Positions 34,322-42,111 of a DNA stretch of 64,000 nt are shown here, piece by piece (position 1 is the stretch's first letter; every line of letters begins with the position of its first letter). A model generated the notes under the pieces. It saw nothing but the letters and a program-made list of their open reading frames with translations, ran no database searches and was not told where the DNA came from. Both the position numbers and the translations under genes were made by a program. The DNA lies in contig NZ_JAGEMM010000001.1 of NCBI RefSeq assembly GCF_017921815.1, forward strand, positions 1 through 64,000. Direction: 5' to 3'. The DNA is from Microvirga antarctica (lineage in GTDB: Bacteria; Pseudomonadota; Alphaproteobacteria; Rhizobiales; Beijerinckiaceae).

Positions 34322-34659
34322 GGCTCGTTATCGTGGAAAGCCCTTACGCGGGGAACGTGCACCTTCACGAGCGCTATGCCCGCGCGGCACTCGTGGACTG
34401 CCTGCGGCGGGGTGAAGCCCCTTTCGCTTCTCACCTGCTCTACACGCAGCCTGGCGTGCTGGACGATGGCATCCAAGAGGAACGGGCGCTCGGCATCGAG
34501 GCTGGGCTGATGTGGGGCGCGAAGGCGGACGCCACGGTCGTTTACATGGATCTCGGTCTTTCTGGCGGGATGCTAGCGGGCGTTGAGCGCGCCCAAGCCG
34601 AAGGTCGACCCATCGAGGTCCGCACCATCCCGGGCTGGCCGGAGGAGGCGGCACCATGA
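34318..34659 (+). CDS. DUF7768 / nucleoside 2-deoxyribosyltransferase-like protein
   Basis: A 113-residue protein starting at GTG 34318, overlapping the previous stop (GTGA). VIVESPYAGNVHLHERYARA, then ALVDCLRRGEAPFASHLLYT, GVLDDG and ALGIEAGLMWGAKAD, matches the small Rossmann-like fold of DUF4406/DUF7768 proteins related to nucleoside deoxyribosyltransferases. It may act on nucleotides for phage DNA synthesis. Whether the active-site Glu is functional is not clear. Confidence 0.72.
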   Translation: MRLVIVESPYAGNVHLHERYARAALVDCLRRGEAPFASHLLYTQPGVLDDGIQEERALGIEAGLMWGAKADATVVYMDLGLSGGMLAGVERAQAEGRPIEVRTIPGWPEEAAP

Positions 34660-35603
34660 GCTTCCAGGCCATGGCATGGGCGGCAGCCCAGAAAACCGGC
34701 TCACCGGCGCGCAAGGCTCTCCTGCTGGCGATTGCGAACTATGCGGATGAGGACGGCGTGTGCTGGCCGTCGCGCGAGACGCTTGCAGACGACTCGGAGC
34801 AGTCCGTGGACAGTGTGGACCGCCACCTCAGGGAACTGGAGGCCTCCGGTTTCATCCGCCGCACGAGCCGCGGCGGCCGGCGTCCGGATGGTGGAGAGCA
34901 GAGCAAGCTCATCACGATCCTCTACAGCCGCGAACGGCTGAAGAACGACCTAGCGGCCAATCGTGGGAGCGACCACAAGGGCTTGGGACCTCAGCCGCAA
35001 TTTGCGGCCGAGGGGTCAGCCGCAAACAGCCCCGACCTCAGCCGCAAATTGCCGGTGACCTCAGCCGCAATTTGCGGCCCTAACCTATCAGTAGAACCTA
35101 TCAGAGAACCTACCCCCTTACCCCCCGAGGGGGACTTGGGTGGGGTTTCGGATTCGGGTGAAGTCTCGAAGTCCGCCCGGGCCCGGTTCGATCGCCTTCG
35201 CAGCGCCTGGCCTGCCGATCCCGATATCACCTGGTCGGTTGCCGAGCGCGTGTTCTACCGGCTCAGCGCCGAGGACCAGGACGATGCTGCACGGCTGGCC
35301 GGCCGATACGTCGCCTACCGCAGGCAAGCCGGGCGCAAGCTGATGTTTCCCGGCAACTGGCTGAAAGAGCGCGGCTAGGAGGGTTTCCTCAAGGTCGAGC
35401 GCAAGTCGGCCGCCGCGATCGGCGCAGCCCGCGTGAAGGTCTTCGTCCAGGACGGGACAGCGGCCTGGGACGCCTGGCGCCGGGACTTCGAGGCGAGGGG
35501 CAAGCGCATTCCGTCCCCCCAGCAATTCAAGGGCGAGAAGGGTTTCGGATGGTGGTTCGATTCACTGTTTCCCGCGACCGCTCTCGTTTCACAAGCATCC
35601 TGA
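34656..35603 (+). pseudogene. Phage replication-initiator-like HTH protein interrupted by an in-frame amber codon
   Basis: The N-terminus KALLLAIANYADEDGVCWPS, then RETLADDSEQSVDSVDRHLR, is the winged HTH of lambda-O-like replication proteins. The middle carries a repeat array (34991-35112). The frame stops at TAG 35376-35378 after NWLKERG, but the same frame continues with good coding character (EGFLKVERKSAAAIGAARV through KGFGWWFDSLFP) to TGA 35601-35603. The full frame is 316 codons, the product as it stands 240 residues. A Trp codon TGG would fit at the TAG. Either a nonsense mutation, suppressed amber readthrough, or a sequencing error explains it. Otherwise 35379-35603 would be an unexplained gap. 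Confidence 0.75.
34991..35112. repeat. Iteron array, candidate phage replication origin
   Basis: TCAGCCGCAA occurs at 34991, 35016, 35038 and 35061, spaced 25, 22 and 23 bp. Two copies form the longer identical element 34987-35009 and 35057-35079, which contains the near-palindrome GCCGCAATTTGCGGC. AACCTATCAG at 35082 and 35095 and AACCTA at 35107 follow at 12-13 bp. The iterons lie in three different reading frames of the host gene, so the DNA, not the protein, is what is repeated. Lambda likewise has its ori iterons inside gene O. Confidence 0.65.
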
Positions 35604-35619
35604 CCAGAAGGGGCATATC

Positions 35620-35991
35620 ATGAGCAAGCGAAACACCGGCACGGACAGGGAAGGCGCCAGCCGACCTGGAAGACTCGACTTCGCCAACGTCGTGAACCGG
35701 TCCCTTACGGTCTCGGTCAATGAACGCGTCTACGACGAGCTGACGAGCATGGCCAAGAAGGCGGGTATGTCGGCGACGGCTTACGCGCAGGCGCTCTTCC
35801 TCGCGGCCTATTCGGCACGGTGCGGCGTGAAGGACGATCCTGACCTCTCCGATGCTGTTGCCGGAACGCTGATCCTCCACGGAGCAGGGCTCGATTCCAC
35901 CGCGATTGCAAAGACGCTGGGGATTGCCGAGCGGGATGCCGTTCGGATCGTCACCACCTGGCGCGATAGCCGGGCAAAGGTTGCCGCATGA
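35620..35991 (+). CDS. Hypothetical DNA-binding phage protein
   Basis: A 123-residue protein. NRSLTVSVNERVYDELTSMA, then KKAGMSATAYAQALF, looks like a ribbon-helix-helix or MobC-like N-terminal region. AGLDSTAIAKTLGIAERDAV resembles a helix-turn-helix at the C-terminus. An AAGGGG ribosome-binding run lies before the ATG. It belongs to the rightward early region. Function unknown. Confidence 0.6.
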   Translation: MSKRNTGTDREGASRPGRLDFANVVNRSLTVSVNERVYDELTSMAKKAGMSATAYAQALFLAAYSARCGVKDDPDLSDAVAGTLILHGAGLDSTAIAKTLGIAERDAVRIVTTWRDSRAKVAA

Positions 35992-36041
35992 CGAAGCGCG
36001 GGCAGTGGCAGATCGAACGTAACCGAAGGGCGGCATTGTGA
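35988..36041 (+). CDS. Possible 17-residue micro-ORF
   Basis: MTKRGQWQIERNRRAAL begins in an ATGA overlap with the preceding gene and ends in a GTGA overlap with the next. The double overlap suggests a real, coupled peptide that passes ribosomes to the GTG-started gene downstream. There is no independent evidence of function. Confidence 0.35.
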   Translation: MTKRGQWQIERNRRAAL

Positions 36042-36616
36042 CGATACAGACGGGACGTAAGACCTTCTCCGGAGCAGGGCGCAAAAGGCTCGCGGGTCCC
36101 CGCTACAAGAATGGGGACCGGGTCAAGAAGAAGAGCAGCGAGGCAACAGCCGGTAACCTCGCTGTGGTGCTCGCCCAGCCGCATCGCCGCGGAAGCACGG
36201 ACCAGCGCCGGCATCTCCCGATCACCCGGCTCATCATGGACGGGAAGGTCAAGCACTCACGGCTCAGCGCTCATGATCTCGAGCGTGCTGCCGAACTGTA
36301 CCGCAAGGCCTACGCAAACTGGCGGTGGGTGATGGATTGCCGTCGACCGCTCGCTAAAATGACGGGAGGTTCCGGCGAGCCAACGGCTGCGGAAGCAGAC
36401 GTCTTTAAGGCTGGGTGGGAGCGTGTGACGCGCGCGCTGAGGGCCTGCGGCACGCGGGTTGAAAAGGCGATCGATGCTGCCGTGCTCAAGGATGATCCGG
36501 ACTTTCCAGAGGACGCATACGCACCGTGGATTATCCTATCTCTTCCACAGGGACTTGAGGCGATTGCGGACCACTACGGCTTGACGACGAATCGCGCCTG
36601 TCGTATCCGGAAATAG
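36038..36616 (+). CDS. Hypothetical phage protein
   Basis: A 192-residue protein starting at GTG 36038. The basic N-terminus (KTFSGAGRKRLAGPRYKNGD) suggests nucleic-acid contact. The helical remainder includes HSRLSAHDLERAAELYRKAY and ends with an HTH-like stretch GLEAIADHYGLTTNRACRI. Such proteins occupy the position of late regulators in related phages, but assignment is not possible from sequence alone. Confidence 0.6.
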   Translation: MTIQTGRKTFSGAGRKRLAGPRYKNGDRVKKKSSEATAGNLAVVLAQPHRRGSTDQRRHLPITRLIMDGKVKHSRLSAHDLERAAELYRKAYANWRWVMDCRRPLAKMTGGSGEPTAAEADVFKAGWERVTRALRACGTRVEKAIDAAVLKDDPDFPEDAYAPWIILSLPQGLEAIADHYGLTTNRACRIRK

Positions 36617-36751
36617 ATGATGCCTTCATGCGCTCGGAACCCCGGTTTCGGGCGTTTTTGATTCGGGTTTATGAAGATCACACGGGTCATGTCGGTAAAT
36701 CTGTGCAACAGAGAACGCACTCCAGTTGATCGGCGCTACTGGTGGTGGCCT

Positions 36752-37027
36752 CTAGCCGCCCCATAGCTTCGCAGAGCGGCCGAGTTCGATCACGAACACC
36801 CCAAACGCAGCAGCGGCTGTGAAGCCTGCGACCCACCGTTCAAATGTTCCAAGTTCGAAAGGGCGCCGAAGCACTACCCGAATGCCGTCCCAGTAGAGCT
36901 CGCCGGTTTTTTCATTTATCCCCAGCAGACTCAATCCTTGCTGAGAAATGCCCCGAACGTTCGCGGGCCAGTGCAGCGGCGGGGTGCAAGTGGTAAATTT
37001 GAACTTCCGAACTTTGTCCCAATCCAT
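36752..37027 (-). CDS. Small membrane-anchored phage protein
   Basis: A 91-residue protein from ATG 37027, which has AAGGA 7 nt upstream; the longer frame to 37099 lacks one. KFTTCTPPLHWPANVRGISQ, then GLSLLGINEKTGELYWDG, is followed by one C-terminal membrane helix (AGFTAAAAFGVFVIELG). It lies downstream of the XRE gene on the same strand, so it is probably co-expressed in the lysogen. A superinfection-exclusion role is conceivable but unproven. Confidence 0.65.
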   Translation of the reverse strand: MDWDKVRKFKFTTCTPPLHWPANVRGISQQGLSLLGINEKTGELYWDGIRVVLRRPFELGTFERWVAGFTAAAAFGVFVIELGRSAKLWGG

Positions 37028-37116
37028 CTCTTTTCCTTGCGTCGCAACTGGCGCAACGTAACGCCAGTCCGGACAAGTGCCTACTATTGAAGTCCCCAAC
37101 GGTAACCGATGTCCTG

Positions 37117-37335
37117 TTAAATTTTCTCCGCCCCTTGATACTCAGTAATCCCCAAGGCCAACGCCGCACAGGCAAGCTCAACGGTCTTAGGAACGACAAC
37201 GGGCCTCTCATCCTCGCGACGGCGTCCGCGCTCATAAAGGTCGACGGACCCCTTTGATATTCCAAGGGCATCCGCAGCTGCCTGTTGAGTCAGGCCCATG
37301 TGATTGCGCCAGGATTTGAACTGCTCTCTTGTCAT
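37117..37335 (-). CDS. XRE-family repressor
   Basis: A 72-residue single-domain HTH protein. FKSWRNHMGLTQQAAADALG, then ISKGSVDLYERGRR, is a textbook XRE motif. The ATG at 37335 has a GGGGA Shine-Dalgarno. Its 5' leader can fold into a multi-helix RNA that overlaps the Shine-Dalgarno region (37344-37491), and a palindrome sits in the likely promoter. It is a second repressor besides the CI-like protein, probably autoregulated. Confidence 0.85.
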   Translation of the reverse strand: MTREQFKSWRNHMGLTQQAAADALGISKGSVDLYERGRRREDERPVVVPKTVELACAALALGITEYQGAEKI

Positions 37336-37343
37336 GCTATATT

Positions 37344-37491
37344 CCCCGCGTGGGGTGACACCGCTCTACCCTTCCGCAGGGACCGGGCTTTCGCCCGATC
37401 CCCTTTCGCCTACCTGAAGATCAGGATGAGTTCCCGTCCAAGGAACCTGATCGACAGGATGACTTTCGGAAGCTTCATTCGGTGTCACCCC
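37344..37491 (-). ncRNA. Candidate structured 5' leader RNA of the XRE gene
   Basis: Read leftward, a closing helix P1 pairs GGGGTGACACCG (37491-37480) with CGGTGTCACCCC (37363-37352), 12 perfect pairs. Inside are P2 (37458-37413: CCTG/CAGG, GATCAGG/CCTGATC, TTCC/GGAA) and P3 (37402-37379: GGGATCGGGC, GAAA tetraloop, GCCCGGTCCC). P3 is fully paired only on this strand, through a U-G that becomes a C-A mismatch on the other; GAAA is a GNRA loop only on this strand. The 3' CCCC of P1 could instead pair with GGGG of the Shine-Dalgarno (37347-37344). It has the form of a regulatory leader; no known RNA family was recognised. Confidence 0.55.
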
Positions 37492-37528
37492 CTTTCGTCA
37501 GGCTCAAATCGCCTGACCCGACTTTGAT

Positions 37529-37556
37529 AGCATACTCAGTATGTTTTGCAACTCAA
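37529..37556 (-). promoter_or_regulatory. Probable XRE promoter with palindromic operator
   Basis: The minus strand has TTGAGT (37551-37556) and TATGCT (37529-37534) 16 bp apart as -35 and -10 candidates. CATACTCAGTATG (37531-37543), a 6-bp palindrome around C, overlaps the -10, as expected for autorepression. Confidence 0.45.
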
Positions 37557-37669
37557 TTACACCTTGTTGAGGCGGTTTTCTTCCTGTTTTGCAGGCCGCT
37601 CGCCTTGAGCATTGCGAAAGTGGAGAAGGCTACTTGCGGAATTTCTCGAGCAGGACTCATCGGGGCGAT

Positions 37670-37963
37670 GTGAGCCGAAGAGATCGGCCTTGGCGGGCCT
37701 GGTACGCGACGACACGATGGCGAGCCATCCGGTCGAGCCAGCTGAAGCTAGAGCCCTATTGCCGCCTCTGCCGAACGCGCGGCCAGCTCACGCTCGCAAG
37801 GGTGTGCGACCACATCGAACGTCACAATGGAAACGAGGCACGGTTCTGGTCAGGTCCGTTCCAGAGCCTCTGCGATGGGTGTCACAACATCGACAAGCAG
37901 CGCATCGAGAACGGCGGCAAGGCGCGCCAGGTGCTCGATGCTGACGGGTGGCCGCTGCCTTAG
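37670..37963 (+). CDS. HNH endonuclease next to terminase
   Basis: A 97-residue HNH nuclease starting at GTG 37670. CRLC and CDGC are zinc ligands. RVCDHIERHNGN provides the first His and Asn, and FQSLCDGCHNIDKQ the final His/Asn region. Phage-encoded HNH proteins adjacent to terminases assist cos or concatemer cleavage in HK97-like phages. Earlier in-frame ATGs exist, but the start near SRRDRPWRAWY matches the usual N-terminus of this group. Confidence 0.88.
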   Translation: MSRRDRPWRAWYATTRWRAIRSSQLKLEPYCRLCRTRGQLTLARVCDHIERHNGNEARFWSGPFQSLCDGCHNIDKQRIENGGKARQVLDADGWPLP

Positions 37964-38068
37964 GCAGGGGGGGGCGGACGATTGGTTACAGCCTTTGGGG
38001 GCCTACACCGGTCCGGGCCAAAAGCGCGTTATCCCGCAGGTTTTCGTTTGAATTACGGAATTTGAAAA

Positions 38069-38557
38069 ATGGGCAAGCGGGGACCCCGGCCGAAGCTGGC
38101 GGCTATCGAAAAAATCGAAGGAAATCCGGGGAAAAGGGTCATCATTGAGACCGGCATTGTCGCTGAAGGCGACGTGTTCATTTCTAGCCATTTGCACGAA
38201 GATGCGCAAGCCTGCATCGAGATCATCAAGTCTTCAATGCCCCCCAAAACGTACGCGAAAGTCGACAGTTTTGCGCTGGCTGCCTTTGCGACGGCTTGGG
38301 CGATTCACAAGCGCGCCGCACATGAGATGAGCAATCCGGACTTTGAGTGGCTCGTCGTGAATGGCGCGGGAAGTCTCGCGAAAAATCCATGGTTCGAGTA
38401 TCTCAGAGGCGCGGCGAAGGACATGATGTCGCTCGGCGATCGTCTGGGCCTCGATCCAAAGGCAAGGGCCGGGCTCAAGCTCCCCGAGCAAAAGCCGAAG
38501 AGCAAATTCGACGGCCTGATCGGGCAGAGCGGATCATCGCGTTCATTGAATGCCTGA
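38069..38557 (+). CDS. P27-family terminase small subunit
   Basis: A 162-residue protein. The N-terminus MGKRGPRPKLAAIEKIEGNP is the basic P27-type start. The middle is helical (YAKVDSFALAAFATAWAIHK) and the C-terminus DRLGLDPKARAGLKL. It recognises phage DNA and loads the large subunit. It is followed by the large subunit with overlapping frames. Confidence 0.85.
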   Translation: MGKRGPRPKLAAIEKIEGNPGKRVIIETGIVAEGDVFISSHLHEDAQACIEIIKSSMPPKTYAKVDSFALAAFATAWAIHKRAAHEMSNPDFEWLVVNGAGSLAKNPWFEYLRGAAKDMMSLGDRLGLDPKARAGLKLPEQKPKSKFDGLIGQSGSSRSLNA

Positions 38558-40074
38558 TCGTTCCGAGCGGTGAAGGGCAGGGCGGCCCTTTCAAACTTCG
38601 CGAATGGCAGAAGACGTTCATTCGCGCGATCTACGAGCCCCACCAGTTCACTGGCGAGGAGTGGCGGCGGATTGTTCGCCGGGCCATCCTTTCCATCGCA
38701 CGCAAGAACGGGAAGACAGCGCTCATCGCCGCCCTTGTGCTCGCCCACCTGGTCGGGCCTGAGGCTATCCCGAACGGAGAAATCTACTCCGCGGCGAATG
38801 ATCGTGAGCAGGCGGCTCAGGTCTTCAAGGTTGCCCGTCAGATGGTGGATGCGGATCCGGAGCTCAGCGCTCTCGTCCGCGTCATCCCGTCGACGAAGAC
38901 CCTCGTCTGCTATGGCAACGGATCGTTCTACCGGGCCATTTCCGCGGAGGCCGGAACCAAGCACGGCCTCAACCCATCGTTTGCCATCTTCGACGAGCTG
39001 GCCCAGGCAAAGAGCCGTGAACTCTACGATGTGATTGACACCTCGTTCGGCGCCAGGGCCGAGCCGTTGTTCGTGGTGATCTCGACGCAATCAAACGACC
39101 CTGAACACATCCTGTCGAAGCTCGTCGATGACGGCCTGAATAGTGCAGACCCTACGATCGTCTGCCACCTCTATGAGGTTCCGGAGGAGCAGAAGGACAT
39201 CTTCGATCCGAAGTGCTGGAAGCTCGCCAATCCGGCACTCGGTGACTTTCGCTCGCTTGACGATCTGGAGGCGATCGCCGCCAAGGCGCAACGCATGCCG
39301 GCCGAGGAGCCGAAGTTTCGGAATCTCTACCTCAACCAGCGAGTCGCGCCGGTTTCGTCGCTGATCTCGCGGGTCGAGTGGTTCGCTTGCGCAGGAGAGC
39401 CGGAGTTTTCTGACGGCGAGGCCGTCTACCTCACCCTCGATATGTCGACGGTGGTGGACCTGTCGTCCCTCTGCATGGGAAGCGCCGAGGACCCCACTCG
39501 GATCAAACCCTATTTCTGGAAGCCGGCCGATCTCCTCGAGGAGCACAGTCATCGGGACTTCGGCACAGGCAACCGCCGCTATGTCGAATGGCACGCCGCG
39601 GGGCATCTCGAGACTTCACCCGGCCGATCGATCGACCCTGCCGTCATCGCCCTGAAGATCGCCGAGCTCTGCCAGCGCTACCGGGTTCTGGGCCTCGCCT
39701 ATGACCGATGGCGGATCGACGACCTGTTGCGAGAACTGGACCGCATCGGCCTCCAATCCTTCAAGGAAGGCGAGAAGGGCGACGGGCTGCGCCTGATCCC
39801 ATGGGGTCAGGGTTTCAAGGATATGGCCCCGGCCATCGACGCCCTTGAGCTCGCGGTGATCGACCGCAAGCTCATTCATCCGTCCAATCCGGTGCTCAAC
39901 TGGAACATGGCGAACGCGGTGGCGACAATGGATCCGGCCGGCAACCGCAAGATCGACAAGAACAAGGCTCGCTTTCGCATCGACGGCGCGGTGACACTGG
40001 CCATGTTGTGTGGCCTCAAGTCGCGCGACCGCCAGGACGAGAAGCCTCCCGAATATCAGATGCTTTTCCTCTAG
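38389..40074 (+). CDS. Terminase large subunit
   Basis: Packaging ATPase/nuclease. RAERIIAFIECLIVPSGEGQ and FKLREWQKTFIRAIYEP open the conserved domain. Walker A-like ARKNGKTALIA, Walker B FAIFDEL and STQSNDPEH (motif III) mark the ATPase. LTLDMSTVVDLSSL carries the first nuclease Asp and GLAYDRWRID the second. The start is uncertain: the only ATGs in frame (38347, 38389) lie far inside the small-subunit gene and would add a 50-60 residue basic segment that looks like its shadow. A non-AUG start near 38510 is possible. Confidence 0.88.
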   Translation: MVRVSQRRGEGHDVARRSSGPRSKGKGRAQAPRAKAEEQIRRPDRAERIIAFIECLIVPSGEGQGGPFKLREWQKTFIRAIYEPHQFTGEEWRRIVRRAILSIARKNGKTALIAALVLAHLVGPEAIPNGEIYSAANDREQAAQVFKVARQMVDADPELSALVRVIPSTKTLVCYGNGSFYRAISAEAGTKHGLNPSFAIFDELAQAKSRELYDVIDTSFGARAEPLFVVISTQSNDPEHILSKLVDDGLNSADPTIVCHLYEVPEEQKDIFDPKCWKLANPALGDFRSLDDLEAIAAKAQRMPAEEPKFRNLYLNQRVAPVSSLISRVEWFACAGEPEFSDGEAVYLTLDMSTVVDLSSLCMGSAEDPTRIKPYFWKPADLLEEHSHRDFGTGNRRYVEWHAAGHLETSPGRSIDPAVIALKIAELCQRYRVLGLAYDRWRIDDLLRELDRIGLQSFKEGEKGDGLRLIPWGQGFKDMAPAIDALELAVIDRKLIHPSNPVLNWNMANAVATMDPAGNRKIDKNKARFRIDGAVTLAMLCGLKSRDRQDEKPPEYQMLFL

Positions 40075-40084
40075 GAGATACGGC

Positions 40085-42055
40085 ATGCACCGCGCTTACA
40101 GCGTCCTCGAGATCCGCTCATTCAACGATGGCGACAGGGTGATCGAGGGCATCGCCACAACCCCGTCGGCCGATCGGATGGGTGATGTCGTCGAACCGAT
40201 GGGTGCAAGATTCGCGTTGCCAATGCCACTTCTCTGGCAGCACAACCACGATGAACCCGTCGGGCATGTAGAGTTCGCCAAGCCGCCTCCCAAGGGCATC
40301 CCCTTCAAGGCCCGTATCGCCATCATCGACGAGCCGGGGAAACTGAAGGATCGGGTTGATGAGGCCTGGCAATCGGTCAGGGCGCGTCTGGTACGTGCCG
40401 TATCGATCGGTTTCAGTCCGCTCAAATACGAAATCATGAAGGATGGTGGGTACTGTTTCACCGAGTGGGAATGGCTTGAGCTGTCGCTCGTCACCATCCC
40501 GGCGAATGCTGAAGCCACGATTCAGACCATCAAGTCCATCGACAAGGAATTGCGGGCCGCGTCAGGTCACGTGCAATCCGATGACGTGCGACCTGTACCG
40601 CCCGGCGCTTCGGGATCCCTCAAACAACAACCCAACGCGCCTGAGGAGGGCCGTAACATGAAGACAATTGCCGAACAGATTGCGGCATTCGAGGCAACAC
40701 GTGTCGCCAAGTCAGCCCGCATGACCGAGTTGATGAACAAGGCTGCTCATGAGGGCGTGACTCTCGATACGGCCCAGACTGAGGAATATGACGCGCTCGA
40801 GACTGAGGTTAAATCCATCGACGATCATCTCGTGCGGCTCCACCGAATGGAGAAGGTGAATAATGCTGCCGCAAAGCCGGTCGACGGGACGAGCTCCGAC
40901 ACAGCTTCAGCATCCCGTGGCGGCGCAGTCCGCGTAGAGGTGAAAGGCAGCAATCTGCCCAAGGGTACGGCATTCACGCGCTACGCCATGGCCCTGGCGC
41001 TCGGCAAGGGCAACCTCATGCAATCCGTTGAGATTGCTAAGGGCTGGCATGAGAGCACGCCCGAAGTTGAAACGGTTCTCAAGGCAGCGGTTGCCGCCGG
41101 CTCCACTACAGATGCCGATTGGGCAAAGCCGCTGGTCGAGTACCAAAACATGGCTTCCGAGTTCGCCGAACTTCTGCGGCCGCAAACGATCATCGGCCGC
41201 ATTCCCGGCCTCCGTCGCGTTCCATTCAACATCAAGATCCCGCGGCAGACCGGTGGCTCCTCTGCCTCATGGGTAGGTGAGGGCGCTCCAAAGCCGGTTT
41301 CTGAGCTGTCGTTCGACCAGATCACGCTCGGTACGACCAAGCTTGCCGGGATCGTTGTCCTGACCGAGGAATTGGTTCGCGCCTCGAACCCCGCGGCGGA
41401 ATCGATCGTTCGCCAGGATCTTTCCGACACCATCATCCAGACGATGGATAAGGACTTCGTCGATCCTGCAAAGGCTGCCGTCGCGAACGTCTCGCCGGCC
41501 TCCATCACGAACGGTGTCACTCCCGTTGTCGCCAGCGGCACCGACGCAGATGCAGTCCGAGGGGACGTGCGAAAGCTATTCTCGAACTTCCTTGGTGCGA
41601 ACCTGTCGCTCGCCGGCGCGGTTTGGATCATGTCGGAGACCCAGGCGCTCGGTCTGGCGATGATGCTCAACGCACTGGGTCAACCTGAATTTCCGGGAAT
41701 ATCCATCAACGGCGCGAGTGGCGGGACTTTCTTCGGGCTGCCTGTCGTTCTCTCGGAAAACGTCACCGCGAACGCCGGCAGCGGCAATCCTTTGGTTGGC
41801 GCCGGCGCGCGCATCATCCTGGCGAAGGCGAGCGAGGTTCTGCTCGCAGATGACGGGCAAGTCATGCTGGACGCGAGCAATCAGGCCTCCCTCCAAATGG
41901 ACAGCGCTCCGACCAATCCGCCAGTCGCCGCGACCGTGATGGTCTCCCTGTGGCAGATGAACATGGTCGGTATTCGCGCCGAGCGCTTCATCAACTGGAC
42001 AAAACGGCGGCCGGGCGCGGTTCAGTTCATCGACAGTGCGAACTACGGCGCTTGA
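40085..42055 (+). CDS. Fused HK97 prohead protease and major capsid protein
   Basis: A 656-residue fusion. Residues 1 to about 165 are the S78 prohead protease: LLWQHNHDEPVGHVEF holds the His, RAVSIGFSPLKYE the Ser, and WEWLELSLVTIPANAEA the acidic partner. After a linker comes a coiled-coil delta region (MKTIAEQIAAFEATRVAKSA) and an HK97-fold capsid domain with SNLPKGTAFTRYAMALALG and LGRIPGLRR-type strands. ATG 40085 has AGGAGA upstream. An internal in-frame ATG at 40658, preceded by GAGGAGG, could express the capsid alone. Protease and capsid are separate genes in most HK97-like phages. Confidence 0.9.
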   Translation: MHRAYSVLEIRSFNDGDRVIEGIATTPSADRMGDVVEPMGARFALPMPLLWQHNHDEPVGHVEFAKPPPKGIPFKARIAIIDEPGKLKDRVDEAWQSVRARLVRAVSIGFSPLKYEIMKDGGYCFTEWEWLELSLVTIPANAEATIQTIKSIDKELRAASGHVQSDDVRPVPPGASGSLKQQPNAPEEGRNMKTIAEQIAAFEATRVAKSARMTELMNKAAHEGVTLDTAQTEEYDALETEVKSIDDHLVRLHRMEKVNNAAAKPVDGTSSDTASASRGGAVRVEVKGSNLPKGTAFTRYAMALALGKGNLMQSVEIAKGWHESTPEVETVLKAAVAAGSTTDADWAKPLVEYQNMASEFAELLRPQTIIGRIPGLRRVPFNIKIPRQTGGSSASWVGEGAPKPVSELSFDQITLGTTKLAGIVVLTEELVRASNPAAESIVRQDLSDTIIQTMDKDFVDPAKAAVANVSPASITNGVTPVVASGTDADAVRGDVRKLFSNFLGANLSLAGAVWIMSETQALGLAMMLNALGQPEFPGISINGASGGTFFGLPVVLSENVTANAGSGNPLVGAGARIILAKASEVLLADDGQVMLDASNQASLQMDSAPTNPPVAATVMVSLWQMNMVGIRAERFINWTKRRPGAVQFIDSANYGA

Positions 42056-42111
42056 ACATGATCTCGGAGGGCCGGTGAAAGCCGGCCTTCCCCGTTCGTT
42101 CGGAGGTGACG

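Noticed and set aside
35082-35112. AACCTATCAG repeats as a CRISPR fragment
   Set aside because: Units are only 10 bp with 3-bp gaps, and lie inside a coding frame next to iterons.
37344-37491. Hammerhead ribozyme or HNH-associated (HEARO) RNA
   Set aside because: The hammerhead core CUGAUGA is absent, and the element is far smaller than HEARO RNAs and points away from the HNH gene.
37482-37673. A 63-codon frame before the HNH gene
   Set aside because: Its GTG start lies inside the closing helix of the leader RNA and no ribosome-binding site is present; the hydrophobic segment is probably chance.
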